Shown: in pieces, positions 16,814 through 25,245 of the stretch
Position numbering within the stretch: position 1 is the stretch's first letter
Layout of the letters: each line of letters begins with the position of its first letter
Source: Bin5 sp965200685
GTDB lineage: Bacteria; Chloroflexota; Anaerolineae; Caldilineales; Caldilineaceae
DNA length: 64,000 nucleotides
Assembly: GCA_965200685.1 (NCBI GenBank)
Contig: OZ241379.1
Coordinates: 2,914,001-2,978,000, forward strand
Reading direction: 5' to 3'
Made by a program: the position numbers and the translations under genes
The notes under the pieces: generated by a model
The model's input: the letters and a program-made list of their open reading frames with translations, nothing else
The model's database searches: none
What the model was told of the DNA's origin: nothing

Positions 16814-17554
16814 TTACTCGATTTTGTGTTCGCTCCATCCTTCTTTGACAGTGGCCAGCCAAATTTGTAGCCCATTGGCGACGAAATGGGCGATGGTCGG
16901 GGTCAGCAAGCTCTGTTGCCATACGAACAGCAAGCCGAAAGCCACGCCGGCTGCCCCGGACCCGATCATGCCCCACAGGCCCTGTGGGCTGTGTAGCAGG
17001 CCAAAGACGACACCGAAGCCGATGATCAACCAGACAGCCGGCAGTAGAGGGGAGAGGCCGCCGATGAGCAGACTGCGAAACAGCATCTCCTCGAATAACA
17101 CAATCAGAAACAGTGCGAAAGGCAGCAAACGGGCTTCCCTGCGGTTACGGGGGATTACCAGCGTCAGAATCGGGCGATAGAGATGGTTCGGTTTGCTCAA
17201 CAAAGATGTATCGGTTGCAAGATTGGTTTGTGTGTAACGAATGATAAACTGGCTCATGCCGATGAATCCGACAGCCAAGCCAAGGCCGCTGAGGGTGCCA
17301 ATCAAAAGCTGTATGCCTGGATTCGGCAACTGCCAGCCCAATGCTTCTGCCGGCAGGCCGCTTCCCCGCCCTAAGAGAAAGCAGATGACCAGTACCGTTG
17401 CGCGCAGTACATTCTCAGCAGGAAGCAGCAACACATTTTCCTGTGGCTGCCAGTGCCGCAGAAGACGTGCAGTCATGAAGGTGCCATATCCAAATAGAGC
17501 CGTGATGAGCAGTGTCAGGGCGATGAACAGCAGATATTGCCAGGTCATGCCCAT
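16814..17554 (-). CDS. CPBP family intramembrane metalloprotease (CAAX protease type)
   Basis: 246 residues with several TM segments. The CPBP motifs are present: FEEMLFRSL (EExxxR), then GLLHSPQG and PTIAHFVANG carrying the two conserved histidines. Such proteins cleave substrates in the membrane; some process prenylated peptides or bacteriocins. Substrate unknown. A 25-bp stretch in the coding region (17190-17214) matches the right terminus of the nearby miniature IS607 element at 22 of 25 positions. Confidence 0.85.
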   Translation of the reverse strand: MGMTWQYLLFIALTLLITALFGYGTFMTARLLRHWQPQENVLLLPAENVLRATVLVICFLLGRGSGLPAEALGWQLPNPGIQLLIGTLSGLGLAVGFIGMSQFIIRYTQTNLATDTSLLSKPNHLYRPILTLVIPRNRREARLLPFALFLIVLFEEMLFRSLLIGGLSPLLPAVWLIIGFGVVFGLLHSPQGLWGMIGSGAAGVAFGLLFVWQQSLLTPTIAHFVANGLQIWLATVKEGWSEHKIE

Positions 17555-17607
17555 AAGTGTATGCTACAGATGGCTCTACATTCAAACGCAGCCATGGCCC
17601 GTGCAAT

Positions 17608-17636
17608 TTGTCCGATTCTGGCCTGTTTGCTATACT
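17608..17636 (+). promoter_or_regulatory. Promoter for the acyl-CoA dehydrogenase gene
   Basis: TTGTCC (17608-17613), 17-bp spacer, TATACT (17631-17636). Transcription from about 17644 passes through two hairpins before the gene. Confidence 0.7.
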
Positions 17637-17671
17637 GCACGCGGAAATGAAGAGGTCTTGTCCTCTTCTGC

Positions 17672-17700
17672 GGCGGAGACAAAGGCGTCTCCGCCTTTTT
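17672..17700 (+). terminator. Intrinsic terminator in the leader of the acyl-CoA dehydrogenase gene (possible attenuator)
   Basis: GGCGGAGAC, 6-nt loop, GTCTCCGCC followed by TTTTT. It lies between the promoter at 17608 and the start codon at 17729, and directly after a second hairpin (GAAGAGG...CCTCTTC, 17650-17669). Nothing upstream on this strand needs terminating, so regulation of the downstream gene is a plausible reading. Confidence 0.7.
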
Positions 17701-17728
17701 CTTTGGCCTGTTGTAAAGGAGTAACGCA

Positions 17729-18952
17729 ATGACTTCTTCACTGGATTACCTGTACACAGAAGAGCACGAAATGGTGCGGAAAATGGCCTATGATTTCACC
17801 CGCAATGAAGTCATGCCCATCATTGCCGAGCATGACCGCAACCACACATTTCCTTATGAATTACTGCCCAAAATGGCTGAATTGGGCTTTCTGGGCATCT
17901 GCCTGCCGCTTCGCTATGGCGGCGCAGGCATGGACTTTCTTTCACTCGGTATTATTTCTGAAGCATTGGAATACGGCGATTCGTCCGTGCGGGAGACAGT
18001 CGCGGTACATCTGGCCCTGCATAGCCTGCCGATCTTTCAGTGGGGAACAGAGGAGCAGAAGAAGGCGTTTTTGCCTAGCCTGGCCGCGGGTGAACAGATC
18101 GCATGTTTCGGTTTGACGGAGCCGGGGGCTGGGTCGGATGTGGCGGCCATGCAGACTCGCGCCCGCCGGGATAGGTCAGGCGATTACTTCCTCAGCGGTG
18201 AAAAGATGTGGATCACTCTAGCCGATGTGGCCGACCGTTTTCTTGTCTTCGCCAAAACAGAGCCGGATCGGGGCGCGCGTGGCATGACGGCCTTTCTCTT
18301 GGAGCGTGGGTGGGATGGCCTCACTACCGGTACAATTGAAGGAAAAATGGGGGTGCGCGCCAGCAATACAGGTTGGATCAACATGCAGGATGTGCGGGTG
18401 CCGGCCTCTCACCGGCTGGGCGAAGAGGGAGAAGGCTTCAAAATCGCTATGAGCTGCTTGGACAATGCCCGCTTCGGCGTGGCCGCTGGGTCTGTTGGCA
18501 TCATCCGTGCCTGTATTGACGAGTCGGTGACGTATGCGCTTGAACGCAAAACTTTCGGCAAAGCCATCGCCGAACATCAGCTCATCCAGCAGATGTTCGC
18601 CCACATGCAGCAAGACTTGGACATGGGCGAACTGCTGGTGTGGAAGGCCGGTATCCTCAAGAACCGGGGCCTGCGTAATACTCGCGAAACCAGTATGGCC
18701 AAATGGTTCTGCACCGAGGCCGCGCGTCGCGCCGCAGACAATGCCGTACAGATTCATGGGGCCTATGGCTATTCCGATGAGTATGCTGTGGAGCGTCATC
18801 TGCGGAATACCAAAAGTGCAGTGATCTATGAAGGCACGTCTCAGATTCATACGCTGATGCAAGCTGCGTACACCCTGGGTTTGCGAAAGGACAGACCCCT
18901 GCGCTGCCCCATGCCGGCCTATGATCCGGACGTATGGATGGCGGCAGAATGA
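17729..18952 (+). CDS. Acyl-CoA dehydrogenase
   Basis: 407 residues, full length. Family signatures: CFGLTEPGAGSD, GEKMWIT, a RKTFGKAIAEHQ block and the C-terminal QIHGAYGY. Glu368 in IYEGTSQIHT is at the position of the catalytic base in this family. The FAD enzyme oxidises an acyl-CoA to the 2-enoyl-CoA and passes electrons to ETF, encoded just downstream. A perfect AAGGAG precedes the ATG. Chain-length specificity cannot be read. Confidence 0.93.
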   Translation: MTSSLDYLYTEEHEMVRKMAYDFTRNEVMPIIAEHDRNHTFPYELLPKMAELGFLGICLPLRYGGAGMDFLSLGIISEALEYGDSSVRETVAVHLALHSLPIFQWGTEEQKKAFLPSLAAGEQIACFGLTEPGAGSDVAAMQTRARRDRSGDYFLSGEKMWITLADVADRFLVFAKTEPDRGARGMTAFLLERGWDGLTTGTIEGKMGVRASNTGWINMQDVRVPASHRLGEEGEGFKIAMSCLDNARFGVAAGSVGIIRACIDESVTYALERKTFGKAIAEHQLIQQMFAHMQQDLDMGELLVWKAGILKNRGLRNTRETSMAKWFCTEAARRAADNAVQIHGAYGYSDEYAVERHLRNTKSAVIYEGTSQIHTLMQAAYTLGLRKDRPLRCPMPAYDPDVWMAAE

Positions 18953-19046
18953 GTATCCGCGCCATCCTGCAACAGGTAAGGTGGGGCCAGAACATAAATC
19001 TGTTCAAGCCTTTTGCCCTGCTTGCTATTTTTGAGAGGGGTTCTGT

Positions 19047-19823
19047 GTGAAAGTAGCGGTTCTCATCAAACAAACACCGGACACAGCCGAGCTGCCGAAA
19101 GTATCGGTGGCCGAAGCCCACTCCGGCCATGTGCAGGCCACCATGGTCATGAATCCTTGGGACGAATTTGCCGCTGAGGAGGCCATTGCCCTTTCCGAGC
19201 GATTCGATGTTGAGACGGTCGCCATCTCCTTGGGTGCTGAACGTGAGACCGACGCGCTCAAGCATGCGCTGGCCATGGGCGTGGGCACTGCTATCTTGGT
19301 GGACGAGAGTGTTGTCGGCGATGGCGATGAGTGGACCACTGCAGAGGCCCTAGCTGCGGCTGTCAAGGCTGTGGGCGAGGTGGAACTCGTGCTAACTGGG
19401 AAAATGAGTGTAGATGGCAACAGCGGCGTTCTCTATGCCGGAGTCGCCTGCAAATTGGGCTGGGATCTGCTGGTCAATGTCACCGAAATCGTAGAGATTG
19501 TTGATGGCAAACTGACCGCGCAACAGGTTTCTGAGCATGGGCAAGAAACAGTGGAGGTGCCATTGCCGGTTGTCATCAGCGTGGCCAAGGAGATCAACGA
19601 GCCTCGCTATCCTAGCTTTATGGGGATCCGCAAGGCCAGTCGCGCCAAAATTCCGCTCCTTGGCAGCAGTGATCTGAAGGTCAATCCATCCCAAGGGACG
19701 CGCTGGGAGAATCTGCACAAACCGCAGCAGAAACGTGGCCAGGTGATGATCTTTGATGGCAACAGCGTTGAAGAGAAGGCTGCTCAACTGGCTGATGCCC
19801 TGTTGGCGGAGAAAGTCATATAG
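19047..19823 (+). CDS. etfB: Electron transfer flavoprotein beta subunit
   Basis: 258 residues from GTG 19047 (GAGAGGGG upstream). It has MKVAVLIKQTPDT at the start, the NPWDEFAAEEAI block, and VDGNSGVLYAGVACKLGW. With EtfA it forms the soluble FAD/AMP carrier that takes electrons from acyl-CoA dehydrogenases to the quinone pool. It follows the dehydrogenase by 94 bp and precedes etfA by 54 bp. Confidence 0.94.
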   Translation: MKVAVLIKQTPDTAELPKVSVAEAHSGHVQATMVMNPWDEFAAEEAIALSERFDVETVAISLGAERETDALKHALAMGVGTAILVDESVVGDGDEWTTAEALAAAVKAVGEVELVLTGKMSVDGNSGVLYAGVACKLGWDLLVNVTEIVEIVDGKLTAQQVSEHGQETVEVPLPVVISVAKEINEPRYPSFMGIRKASRAKIPLLGSSDLKVNPSQGTRWENLHKPQQKRGQVMIFDGNSVEEKAAQLADALLAEKVI

Positions 19824-19877
19824 TAACACCAGTGGCATTGGCGGTTACAGTCTACAAGTCATTGGGGGAGGTGATCT

Positions 19878-20867
19878 ATGTCGGTTCTTGTCTGGATTGA
19901 GCAAAACGACCGCAAGGCACTGTCTAGTTGCTGGGAAGTTCTGGCTAAGGCATCTGCGCTGGCAGCAGAATTGGGAACCGGGTCTGTGGCCTTGATTATG
20001 GGTGATGATGTAAGCGGTCTGGTTCAGCAAGCATTTGCCTACGGTGCTGGCTCGGTGTATGCAGCCGTTGACTCTACCCTAGCGAACTATCGTTTGCAGC
20101 CTTATGCTGCGGTTGCCGAACAGGCAATTGAAATTGTGGGGGCAAGGGCTTTTCTCACCAATGGGTCGATACGCGGTGGGGTCCTGGCGGCAACGGTCGC
20201 CTGTCGTAAGCAGGCCGGTATCGCGGCCAATGCCACGGACCTGCGGGTAGAAGATGGCAAACTGGTTGCCACGCGTTCGATCTATTCGGGCACGATTACG
20301 GCAGACATCCACTTTGAAACGGCACTGGCGGTCGCCAGTGTGCGGCCCCGCTCCTTCCCTATGCCGGAGCAGGGTACGGGAACGGGTGATGCACAGATGA
20401 TAGGCATCTCCCTGAACGAAGAGGATATACGCGAAAAGATGATTGACTTGCGCGCGGCCGATACCAGCGAGATCAGTCTGGCCGATGCCCGTATTATCGT
20501 CTCCGGTGGTCGCGGTGTGGCCGCGGACCCAGCGCAGGGCTTTGCACTTGTGGCTGAACTGGCCCAAACTTTGGGCGCGGCCCTGGGGGCCAGCCGGGCC
20601 GCGGTAGACGCCGGCTACATCCCCTACAAGCATCAGGTCGGACAGACCGGCAAGACGGTTAAGCCGGATCTGTATATCGCCTGTGGCATCTCCGGTGCGA
20701 TCCAACATCTGGCCGGCATGGGCAACAGCAAGATCATCGTCGCCATCAACAAAGACCCGGACGCTCCGATTTTTGAACGGGCCCACTATGGCATCGTTGC
20801 TGATCTATTTGAGGCGGTCCCGGCCCTGTCTGCAGAGTTCACAAAGCGGCTGCACGAAAGCCCATAG
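19878..20867 (+). CDS. etfA: Electron transfer flavoprotein alpha subunit
   Basis: 329 residues; GGGGGAGGTG before the ATG. The FAD-binding C-terminal half is clear: IIVSGGRGV, LGASRAAVDAGYIPYKHQVG, TGKTVKPDLYIACGISGA and NKDPDAPIFE. Partner of EtfB. The cluster dehydrogenase-etfB-etfA suggests fatty-acid or amino-acid carbon oxidation as one unit. Confidence 0.95.
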   Translation: MSVLVWIEQNDRKALSSCWEVLAKASALAAELGTGSVALIMGDDVSGLVQQAFAYGAGSVYAAVDSTLANYRLQPYAAVAEQAIEIVGARAFLTNGSIRGGVLAATVACRKQAGIAANATDLRVEDGKLVATRSIYSGTITADIHFETALAVASVRPRSFPMPEQGTGTGDAQMIGISLNEEDIREKMIDLRAADTSEISLADARIIVSGGRGVAADPAQGFALVAELAQTLGAALGASRAAVDAGYIPYKHQVGQTGKTVKPDLYIACGISGAIQHLAGMGNSKIIVAINKDPDAPIFERAHYGIVADLFEAVPALSAEFTKRLHESP

Positions 20868-21021
20868 AAATCGTGTATACTAACATGATAAGGTAGAGAA
20901 AGAACTCTCTTTCGTTGCCTCTGTTGGATTATGATAAAATATGCAGACAGTTTTGTGATCTTCGCGGCCCATCATAGGGAAACTGGGGCAGATATCCTCT
21001 GCAAATCTGCGGTGAAACCAA

Positions 21022-22350
21022 ATGCCCGAATACAAAGCTCATTTTCGTTGCTTTCGAGGCTGTGCTGGCGAATATTCAATCTATGAAGTCACCTATACCT
21101 GTCCCAAATGTGGCGGCCTGCTAGAAGTACACCACGACATTGAAGCACTGCGGACGCGTTCTGCTGCCCAATGGAAACAGCTCTTTGACAGCCGGGTCAG
21201 CACCACTGAATGGCCCTATGGGAGCGGTGTCTGGGGAAAAAAGGAGTGGGTTATCCCGACGATTGATGATGAAAACGTGGTCAGCATGTATGAGGGCAAC
21301 ACCAATCTTTTTTGGGCCGAGCGTTTGGGCAACCAGATCGGACTGCCGGACTTGTGGGTAAAGCTGTGCGGTAACAGCCATACCGGTAGTTTCAAGGACC
21401 TGGGTATGACTGTGCTGGTCAGTGTCGTCAAGCAGATGATGAACGACGGCGTGCCTGTGCGGGCTGTGGCCTGTGCCAGTACAGGTGACACCAGTGCAGC
21501 GTTGGCTGCCTATGCAGCTGCCGCTGGCATTCCCGCTGTCATCTTCCTGCCGGAAGGCAAAGTCAGCCCGGCACAACTGATCCAGCCTATCGCCAATGGC
21601 GCGCACGTGCTGGCCTTGGATACAGATTTTGATGGCTGTATGCACATCGTGCGGGAGATCACCCAAGACAACAGCCTTTATCTGGCAAATTCAATGAACT
21701 CCCTGCGTATTGAGGGGCAGAAGACCGTCGGCATTGAAATTGTGCAGCAGTTCGACTGGGAAGTACCGGATTGGATTGTCATGCCCGTGGGCAATTTGGG
21801 CAACATCAGCGCGCTCCACAGAGGGCTGAAGCTCATGCAGGATGTGGACATCATCAAACACCTGCCCCGCTTGGTGGCGGCCCAGGCTGACAAGGCCAAC
21901 CCCTTTTATCTCAGTTATCTGAATGAATTCAAAGAAAAGGTCAGACTTGAAGCCCAATCGACGTTGGCGTCCGCCATTCAGATCGGTGATCCGGTCAGCT
22001 ACGAGAAGGCTGTCCAAGCGATTCAAGAGACAGATGGCATTGTTGAGCAGGTCAGCGAGCATGAGATGGCCGCGGCCGCGGCCAGGGCGGACATGACCGG
22101 CATGTACACGTGCCCACACACGGGTACGGCCTTGGCTGCCCTTTTCAAATTGCTGAATCGGGGGGTCGTTCAAAGCCATGAGCGGGTAATTGTCATCAAC
22201 ACCGCCCATGGGCTGAAATTCACGCCCTTTAAGATTGGCTATCACGAAGGCACTCTGGCGGAGGTTGAGAGCGATCTCGCCAATCCACCGGTCTATCTGC
22301 CTGCGGATCCAAGGGTAGTGAAGGAGACGGTCCAGCGGAAACTCGAATGA
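21022..22350 (+). CDS. thrC: Threonine synthase
   Basis: 442 residues. The N-terminus carries a zinc-ribbon-like set of cysteines (Cys10/Cys14 and Cys27/Cys30 in CPKCGG), found in one branch of threonine synthases. The PLP lysine is Lys125 in GSFKDLGM; ACASTGDTSAALAAYAA and the MPVGNLGN phosphate-binding loop follow. It turns O-phosphohomoserine into threonine. The 154-bp gap before it contains a 6-bp hairpin (GCAGAT...ATCTGC, near 20990) but no clear terminator. trmB follows after 7 bp. Confidence 0.93.
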   Translation: MPEYKAHFRCFRGCAGEYSIYEVTYTCPKCGGLLEVHHDIEALRTRSAAQWKQLFDSRVSTTEWPYGSGVWGKKEWVIPTIDDENVVSMYEGNTNLFWAERLGNQIGLPDLWVKLCGNSHTGSFKDLGMTVLVSVVKQMMNDGVPVRAVACASTGDTSAALAAYAAAAGIPAVIFLPEGKVSPAQLIQPIANGAHVLALDTDFDGCMHIVREITQDNSLYLANSMNSLRIEGQKTVGIEIVQQFDWEVPDWIVMPVGNLGNISALHRGLKLMQDVDIIKHLPRLVAAQADKANPFYLSYLNEFKEKVRLEAQSTLASAIQIGDPVSYEKAVQAIQETDGIVEQVSEHEMAAAAARADMTGMYTCPHTGTALAALFKLLNRGVVQSHERVIVINTAHGLKFTPFKIGYHEGTLAEVESDLANPPVYLPADPRVVKETVQRKLE

Positions 22351-22357
22351 TGAGGAG

Positions 22358-23212
22358 ATGCTCCATTCTTCCACTAGCAGCCATAGCAGTTCAAGTACAG
22401 TGATGCCAGAGAGCCGCTCTCACACCCTTGACTACCATCCTACCTCTTTCTCTCAGGGGCGCATGGAGTTTGCTTGGGAGGAACTTACTGACGAGGAACG
22501 GGCCCGCTACTACGCGGACTGGCAGGCCGGCAAAGGGTTGATTGGCGGTGACCCCCGCCGGCGTCCACATTTCGACAAACTTCCTGATTGGGGGGTGGAC
22601 CGTCCTTTCTTTCGCGCCTTGGCACTGGATGATCAGCGCGCTGCCAATGGCAAGCAGTTCCGGCAGGATATGGCCGACACACGACCTGTAGAGATCGAAA
22701 TCGGCTTTGGACGAGGTGACTTCATTCTTGACCGGGCCAAGCGCATGCCCGAAAGGCAGTTCATTGGTTATGAAGTGAAAACCAAGGCGGTTCGTTTGGT
22801 TTTGCGCCGTTTGGAAAAATGGGGGCTTAACAATCTATGGTTGAGCGATGACGATGCTAGGATGAGCCTACCTTTGGCGATCCTTGATGGACGGGTGGAC
22901 GTCATGCATGTGCTCTTCCCCGATCCCTGGTGGAAGGAGCAGCATAAAGTCAAGCGTCTGTTTTCGCCGCCGTTTGTAGACCTGCTGGCCGCCAAGATAC
23001 GTCCTGGCGGATATCTACATTTCAAAAGCGATGTGGAGCAGTACGGCGAACTGGTCCGTTATCTGCTTTCGCAGCATCCGGCCTTTTCCAATCATCGCCC
23101 ACAACTAGCTGTTCGGGTCGGCTCCTCTGTACCGACTCACCGGGAGCACTGGTGCCGGGAAAACGGTAAGCCCGTGTGGTCCTATTACTATCAACGTATC
23201 CCTTCAGCGTGA
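22358..23212 (+). CDS. trmB: tRNA (guanine-N7-)-methyltransferase
   Basis: 284 residues from ATG 22358; the first 15 are Ser-rich and a better start may be GTG 22400 or ATG 22403, because the GAGGAG before 22358 touches the ATG. Core motifs: EIEIGFGRGDF (SAM site), IGYEVKTKAVRLVLRRL, the characteristic LFPDPWWKEQHKVKRLF and the C-terminal THREHWCRENGKPVW. It makes m7G46 in tRNA. A small ORF begins within its stop codon. Confidence 0.93.
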   Translation: MLHSSTSSHSSSSTVMPESRSHTLDYHPTSFSQGRMEFAWEELTDEERARYYADWQAGKGLIGGDPRRRPHFDKLPDWGVDRPFFRALALDDQRAANGKQFRQDMADTRPVEIEIGFGRGDFILDRAKRMPERQFIGYEVKTKAVRLVLRRLEKWGLNNLWLSDDDARMSLPLAILDGRVDVMHVLFPDPWWKEQHKVKRLFSPPFVDLLAAKIRPGGYLHFKSDVEQYGELVRYLLSQHPAFSNHRPQLAVRVGSSVPTHREHWCRENGKPVWSYYYQRIPSA

Positions 23213-23325
23213 GTACAGCGTATGTCTGCGAAGATGTAGAAGAACAAGAGGCAGACACCTTGCCAGCCTCTCCGGACTTGTCAATGGTTGAGTTAGAAGA
23301 GGAATTCAAGGAGAGCAAAGAATGA
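23209..23325 (+). CDS. Small acidic ORF coupled to trmB
   Basis: 38 codons from GTG 23209, overlapping the trmB stop (GTGA). The product is very acidic (STAYVCEDVEEQEADTLPAS...) and ends KESKE. Its stop overlaps the ATG of the next small gene (ATGA at 23322). Both overlaps argue that it is translated. No family recognised. Confidence 0.45.
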   Translation: MSTAYVCEDVEEQEADTLPASPDLSMVELEEEFKESKE

Positions 23326-23419
23326 TTTCGTCAGAGGAAATGAAAAAGATGAGGGGCTAACTGCAGCAGGGCGAAAATTGACATAAATTCTAATCAACAT
23401 TTATAATACGCACAGACAT

Positions 23420-23943
23420 CCATCAAAGGAAGCTGGGAAAAAATCAGGTGTTCATCCGGCCACAATGCGAAGATGGGCCGATAAGGGCCGGATATCGTAT
23501 GTGCGAACGCCTGGTGGACACAGGAGATATGACATTGACGGATTTCTCGGAGTATTTTGCTATTGCCGAGTTGGGTGTGCCAAACAACGAGACGACCTCA
23601 ACAGGAAAGTCGAATACATGCAAAGCCGCTACCCGGAAGCGGAAGTCGTCACAGACGTCGGCAGTGGACTCAACTTCAAAAGACGAGGGCTGTTATCCCT
23701 ACTGGACAGACTACACCGCGGAGAAAAGCTCACGCTTGTGGTTGCCTACAGAGACCGTCTTGCGCGATTTGGAGCAGAACTCATCTAGCGACTCATTGAA
23801 CAAAACGGTGGCCAACTCGTGGTTCTCAACTAGGTTACACACAGCCCCCCGCGGGGACTTGCGGAGGATATTCTCGCCATCCTCAACGAGTTCTCTGCAC
23901 GCCTCTAGGGAGCGCGTCGTTACAGTAACCAAATCAAAGCGGA
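23420..23943 (+). pseudogene. tnpA: Decayed IS607 TnpA (serine recombinase)
   Basis: The reading frame shows the MerR-like start GVHPATMRRWADKGRI and VRTPGGHRRYDID, then the resolvase part CYCRVGCAKQRDDLNRKVEY and AYRDRLARFG. After that it is cut by TAG at 23786, 23831 and 23906. The sequence between and beyond the stops still matches the family (RLIEQNGGQLVVLN, LAEDILAILNEFSARL, GARRYSNQIKAD). No good start codon remains at the 5' end. It is most likely inactive. Confidence 0.8.
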
Positions 23944-25043
23944 TCCGCATCTATCCCAACGCGGAACAGAGGGACATGATTCGGAACGAGTGGTTTCGGG
24001 CCAATCGCTATGTATACAACCAGTGTATTGAGTACCTCAACAAGGGTAATGCAAACGACTGGCAGTATATCAAGGCGAACATGAAAGAGCTGTTCGTGTG
24101 GTACGATTGGCTCAATGACGTGCCCTATCAGATCAAGGGTCAGGCTGTAAAAGACGCCTGCAAAGCAGTGGAGACAGAGACGTGTAAGGCTGCCCAGACT
24201 GGCGAACCCTTCGACATGAAGTTCAGAGCAAGGAAGCACCCGAAGCAGTCGTGTTTCATCCCCAAGACAGCAGTAAAAGAGCGCGGCGTGTATGTTCGCA
24301 TACTACAAGGCACTCTGCTGCGGCGTGAAGAATTACCCGGCGACCTAGCAGACTGCCGGCTAGTGCTAGACAATGGTCGCTACTTTTTAGTATGCCCGTA
24401 TAAGGAACGACACCACGTATCCGAGACCCAAGGGCGTGTTGTCGCACTCGATCCAGGCATCCGTTCGTTCCTGACATTCTTTTCTGAAAGTGGTTGTGGT
24501 TGGCTAGGTCGTGGTGATTTCGGTCAGATTCAACGCTTGTGTACGCACCTTGACAATGTGTTAAGCGATTTGTCAAAGACCAAGGGCAAGCGTCGGCAGC
24601 GTCTCCGCAAGGCTGCTGCTAGGTTGCGTGTGAAGATAGAGAATCTGGTTGATGAACTGCACCACAAGACAGCCCGCTACTTGGTAGACAACTTTGACAT
24701 TATTCTGCTGCCCACGTTTGAAACCAAGAATATGGTAAAGCGTGGTACGCGTAAAATACGCAAAAAGACAGCTAGAATGATGATGACCTTTGCTCACTAT
24801 CGGTTCAAACAGTTCTTGAAGCACAAAGCCCACGAGACCGGTAAGCTGGTGCTTGATGTGAATGAAGCCTATACATCGAAAACGTGTAGCTGGACAGGCG
24901 AAGTCAAGAACAATCTAGGTGGTGCAAAGGTGATGGTCGGGAGAGATGGCCAACGCATGGATAGAGACATCAATGGCGCGCGTGGGATATTCCTGCGCGC
25001 TTTGGGAGATACCCCCGCGCTACAAGCGTGCGTTGTTGAATGA
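23895..25043 (+). CDS. tnpB: TnpB, RNA-guided RuvC-like nuclease of the IS607 element
   Basis: About 382 residues; the exact start is unclear (CTG 23895 is in frame, no ATG near KRIRIYPNAEQ). The frame is open further upstream, but that part is the out-of-frame shadow of tnpA. The N-terminal helical domain has RIRIYPNAEQRDMI and ANRYVYNQCIEYL. All three RuvC acidic residues are visible: Asp in VVALDPGIRS, Glu in LLPTFETKNM and Asp in MDRDINGARGI. The zinc ribbon is degenerate: only TSKTC keeps its cysteine; the later positions read CSWTG and VGRDG. TnpB proteins cut DNA matching a guide RNA made from the element's right end. Confidence 0.85.
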   Translation: MHASRERVVTVTKSKRIRIYPNAEQRDMIRNEWFRANRYVYNQCIEYLNKGNANDWQYIKANMKELFVWYDWLNDVPYQIKGQAVKDACKAVETETCKAAQTGEPFDMKFRARKHPKQSCFIPKTAVKERGVYVRILQGTLLRREELPGDLADCRLVLDNGRYFLVCPYKERHHVSETQGRVVALDPGIRSFLTFFSESGCGWLGRGDFGQIQRLCTHLDNVLSDLSKTKGKRRQRLRKAAARLRVKIENLVDELHHKTARYLVDNFDIILLPTFETKNMVKRGTRKIRKKTARMMMTFAHYRFKQFLKHKAHETGKLVLDVNEAYTSKTCSWTGEVKNNLGGAKVMVGRDGQRMDRDINGARGIFLRALGDTPALQACVVE

Positions 25044-25086
25044 ATTCTGCAAACTTACACAGATTCACTCAACAAAAATGTATCGG
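24978..25086 (+). ncRNA. Candidate omega-RNA at the tnpB 3' end
   Basis: A 9-bp hairpin with two wobble pairs (24978-24986 with 24992-25000, loop ATATT) lies within the tnpB 3' coding region. It is followed by TTTGGGAGATACCCCCGCGC and the right end. The next bases after 25086 would be the guide. The same layout with another hairpin sequence occurs at 16631-16736. Role inferred from the IS607/TnpB family. Confidence 0.5.
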
Positions 25087-25245
25087 AATTTTACCAGCGC
25101 TTACAACGCCCCAATCTCATGCACAAGACAGCCTATCATCGCTTGGCGGGATTGGTACAAGCTGACGAATTGGACAACGAAGTGGTTGCGGTTCTTGATT
25201 CGATCAACGAAATTGCACAGCAAGCACAGCCGGTAGGCGCATAGA

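Larger units (their letters stand above)
23354..25086 (+). mobile_element. IS607-family insertion sequence (tnpA decayed, tnpB intact-looking)
   Basis: The left end GGGCTAACTGCAGCAG and the right end AACAAAAATGTATCGG match the miniature element at 16300-16736. The body holds a serine-recombinase tnpA reading frame with three stop codons and a full tnpB overlapping its end, the usual IS607 order. The element lies inside a small gene downstream of trmB, without a target duplication, as expected for this family. Confidence 0.88.
23322..25244 (+). pseudogene. Small gene split by the IS607 element
   Basis: The 5' part is 23322-23353 (MISSEEMKKM, ATG overlapping the previous stop). The 3' part is 25086-25244, reading FYQRLQRPNLMHKTAYHRL and ending AQQAQPVGA before TAG. 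Removing the element with one GG(G) core restores a single frame of about 63 codons. The product would be helical and charged; no family recognised. A methyltransferase starts 1 bp after its stop. Confidence 0.6.

Noticed and set aside
20868..21021. Riboswitch or attenuator before thrC
   Set aside because: Only short, weak hairpins and no clear promoter spacing; nothing that fits a threonine leader peptide.
23448..23894. About 150-codon upstream part of the tnpB frame
   Set aside because: It is the out-of-frame shadow of the IS607 tnpA region; TnpB similarity begins only near KRIRIYPNAEQ.
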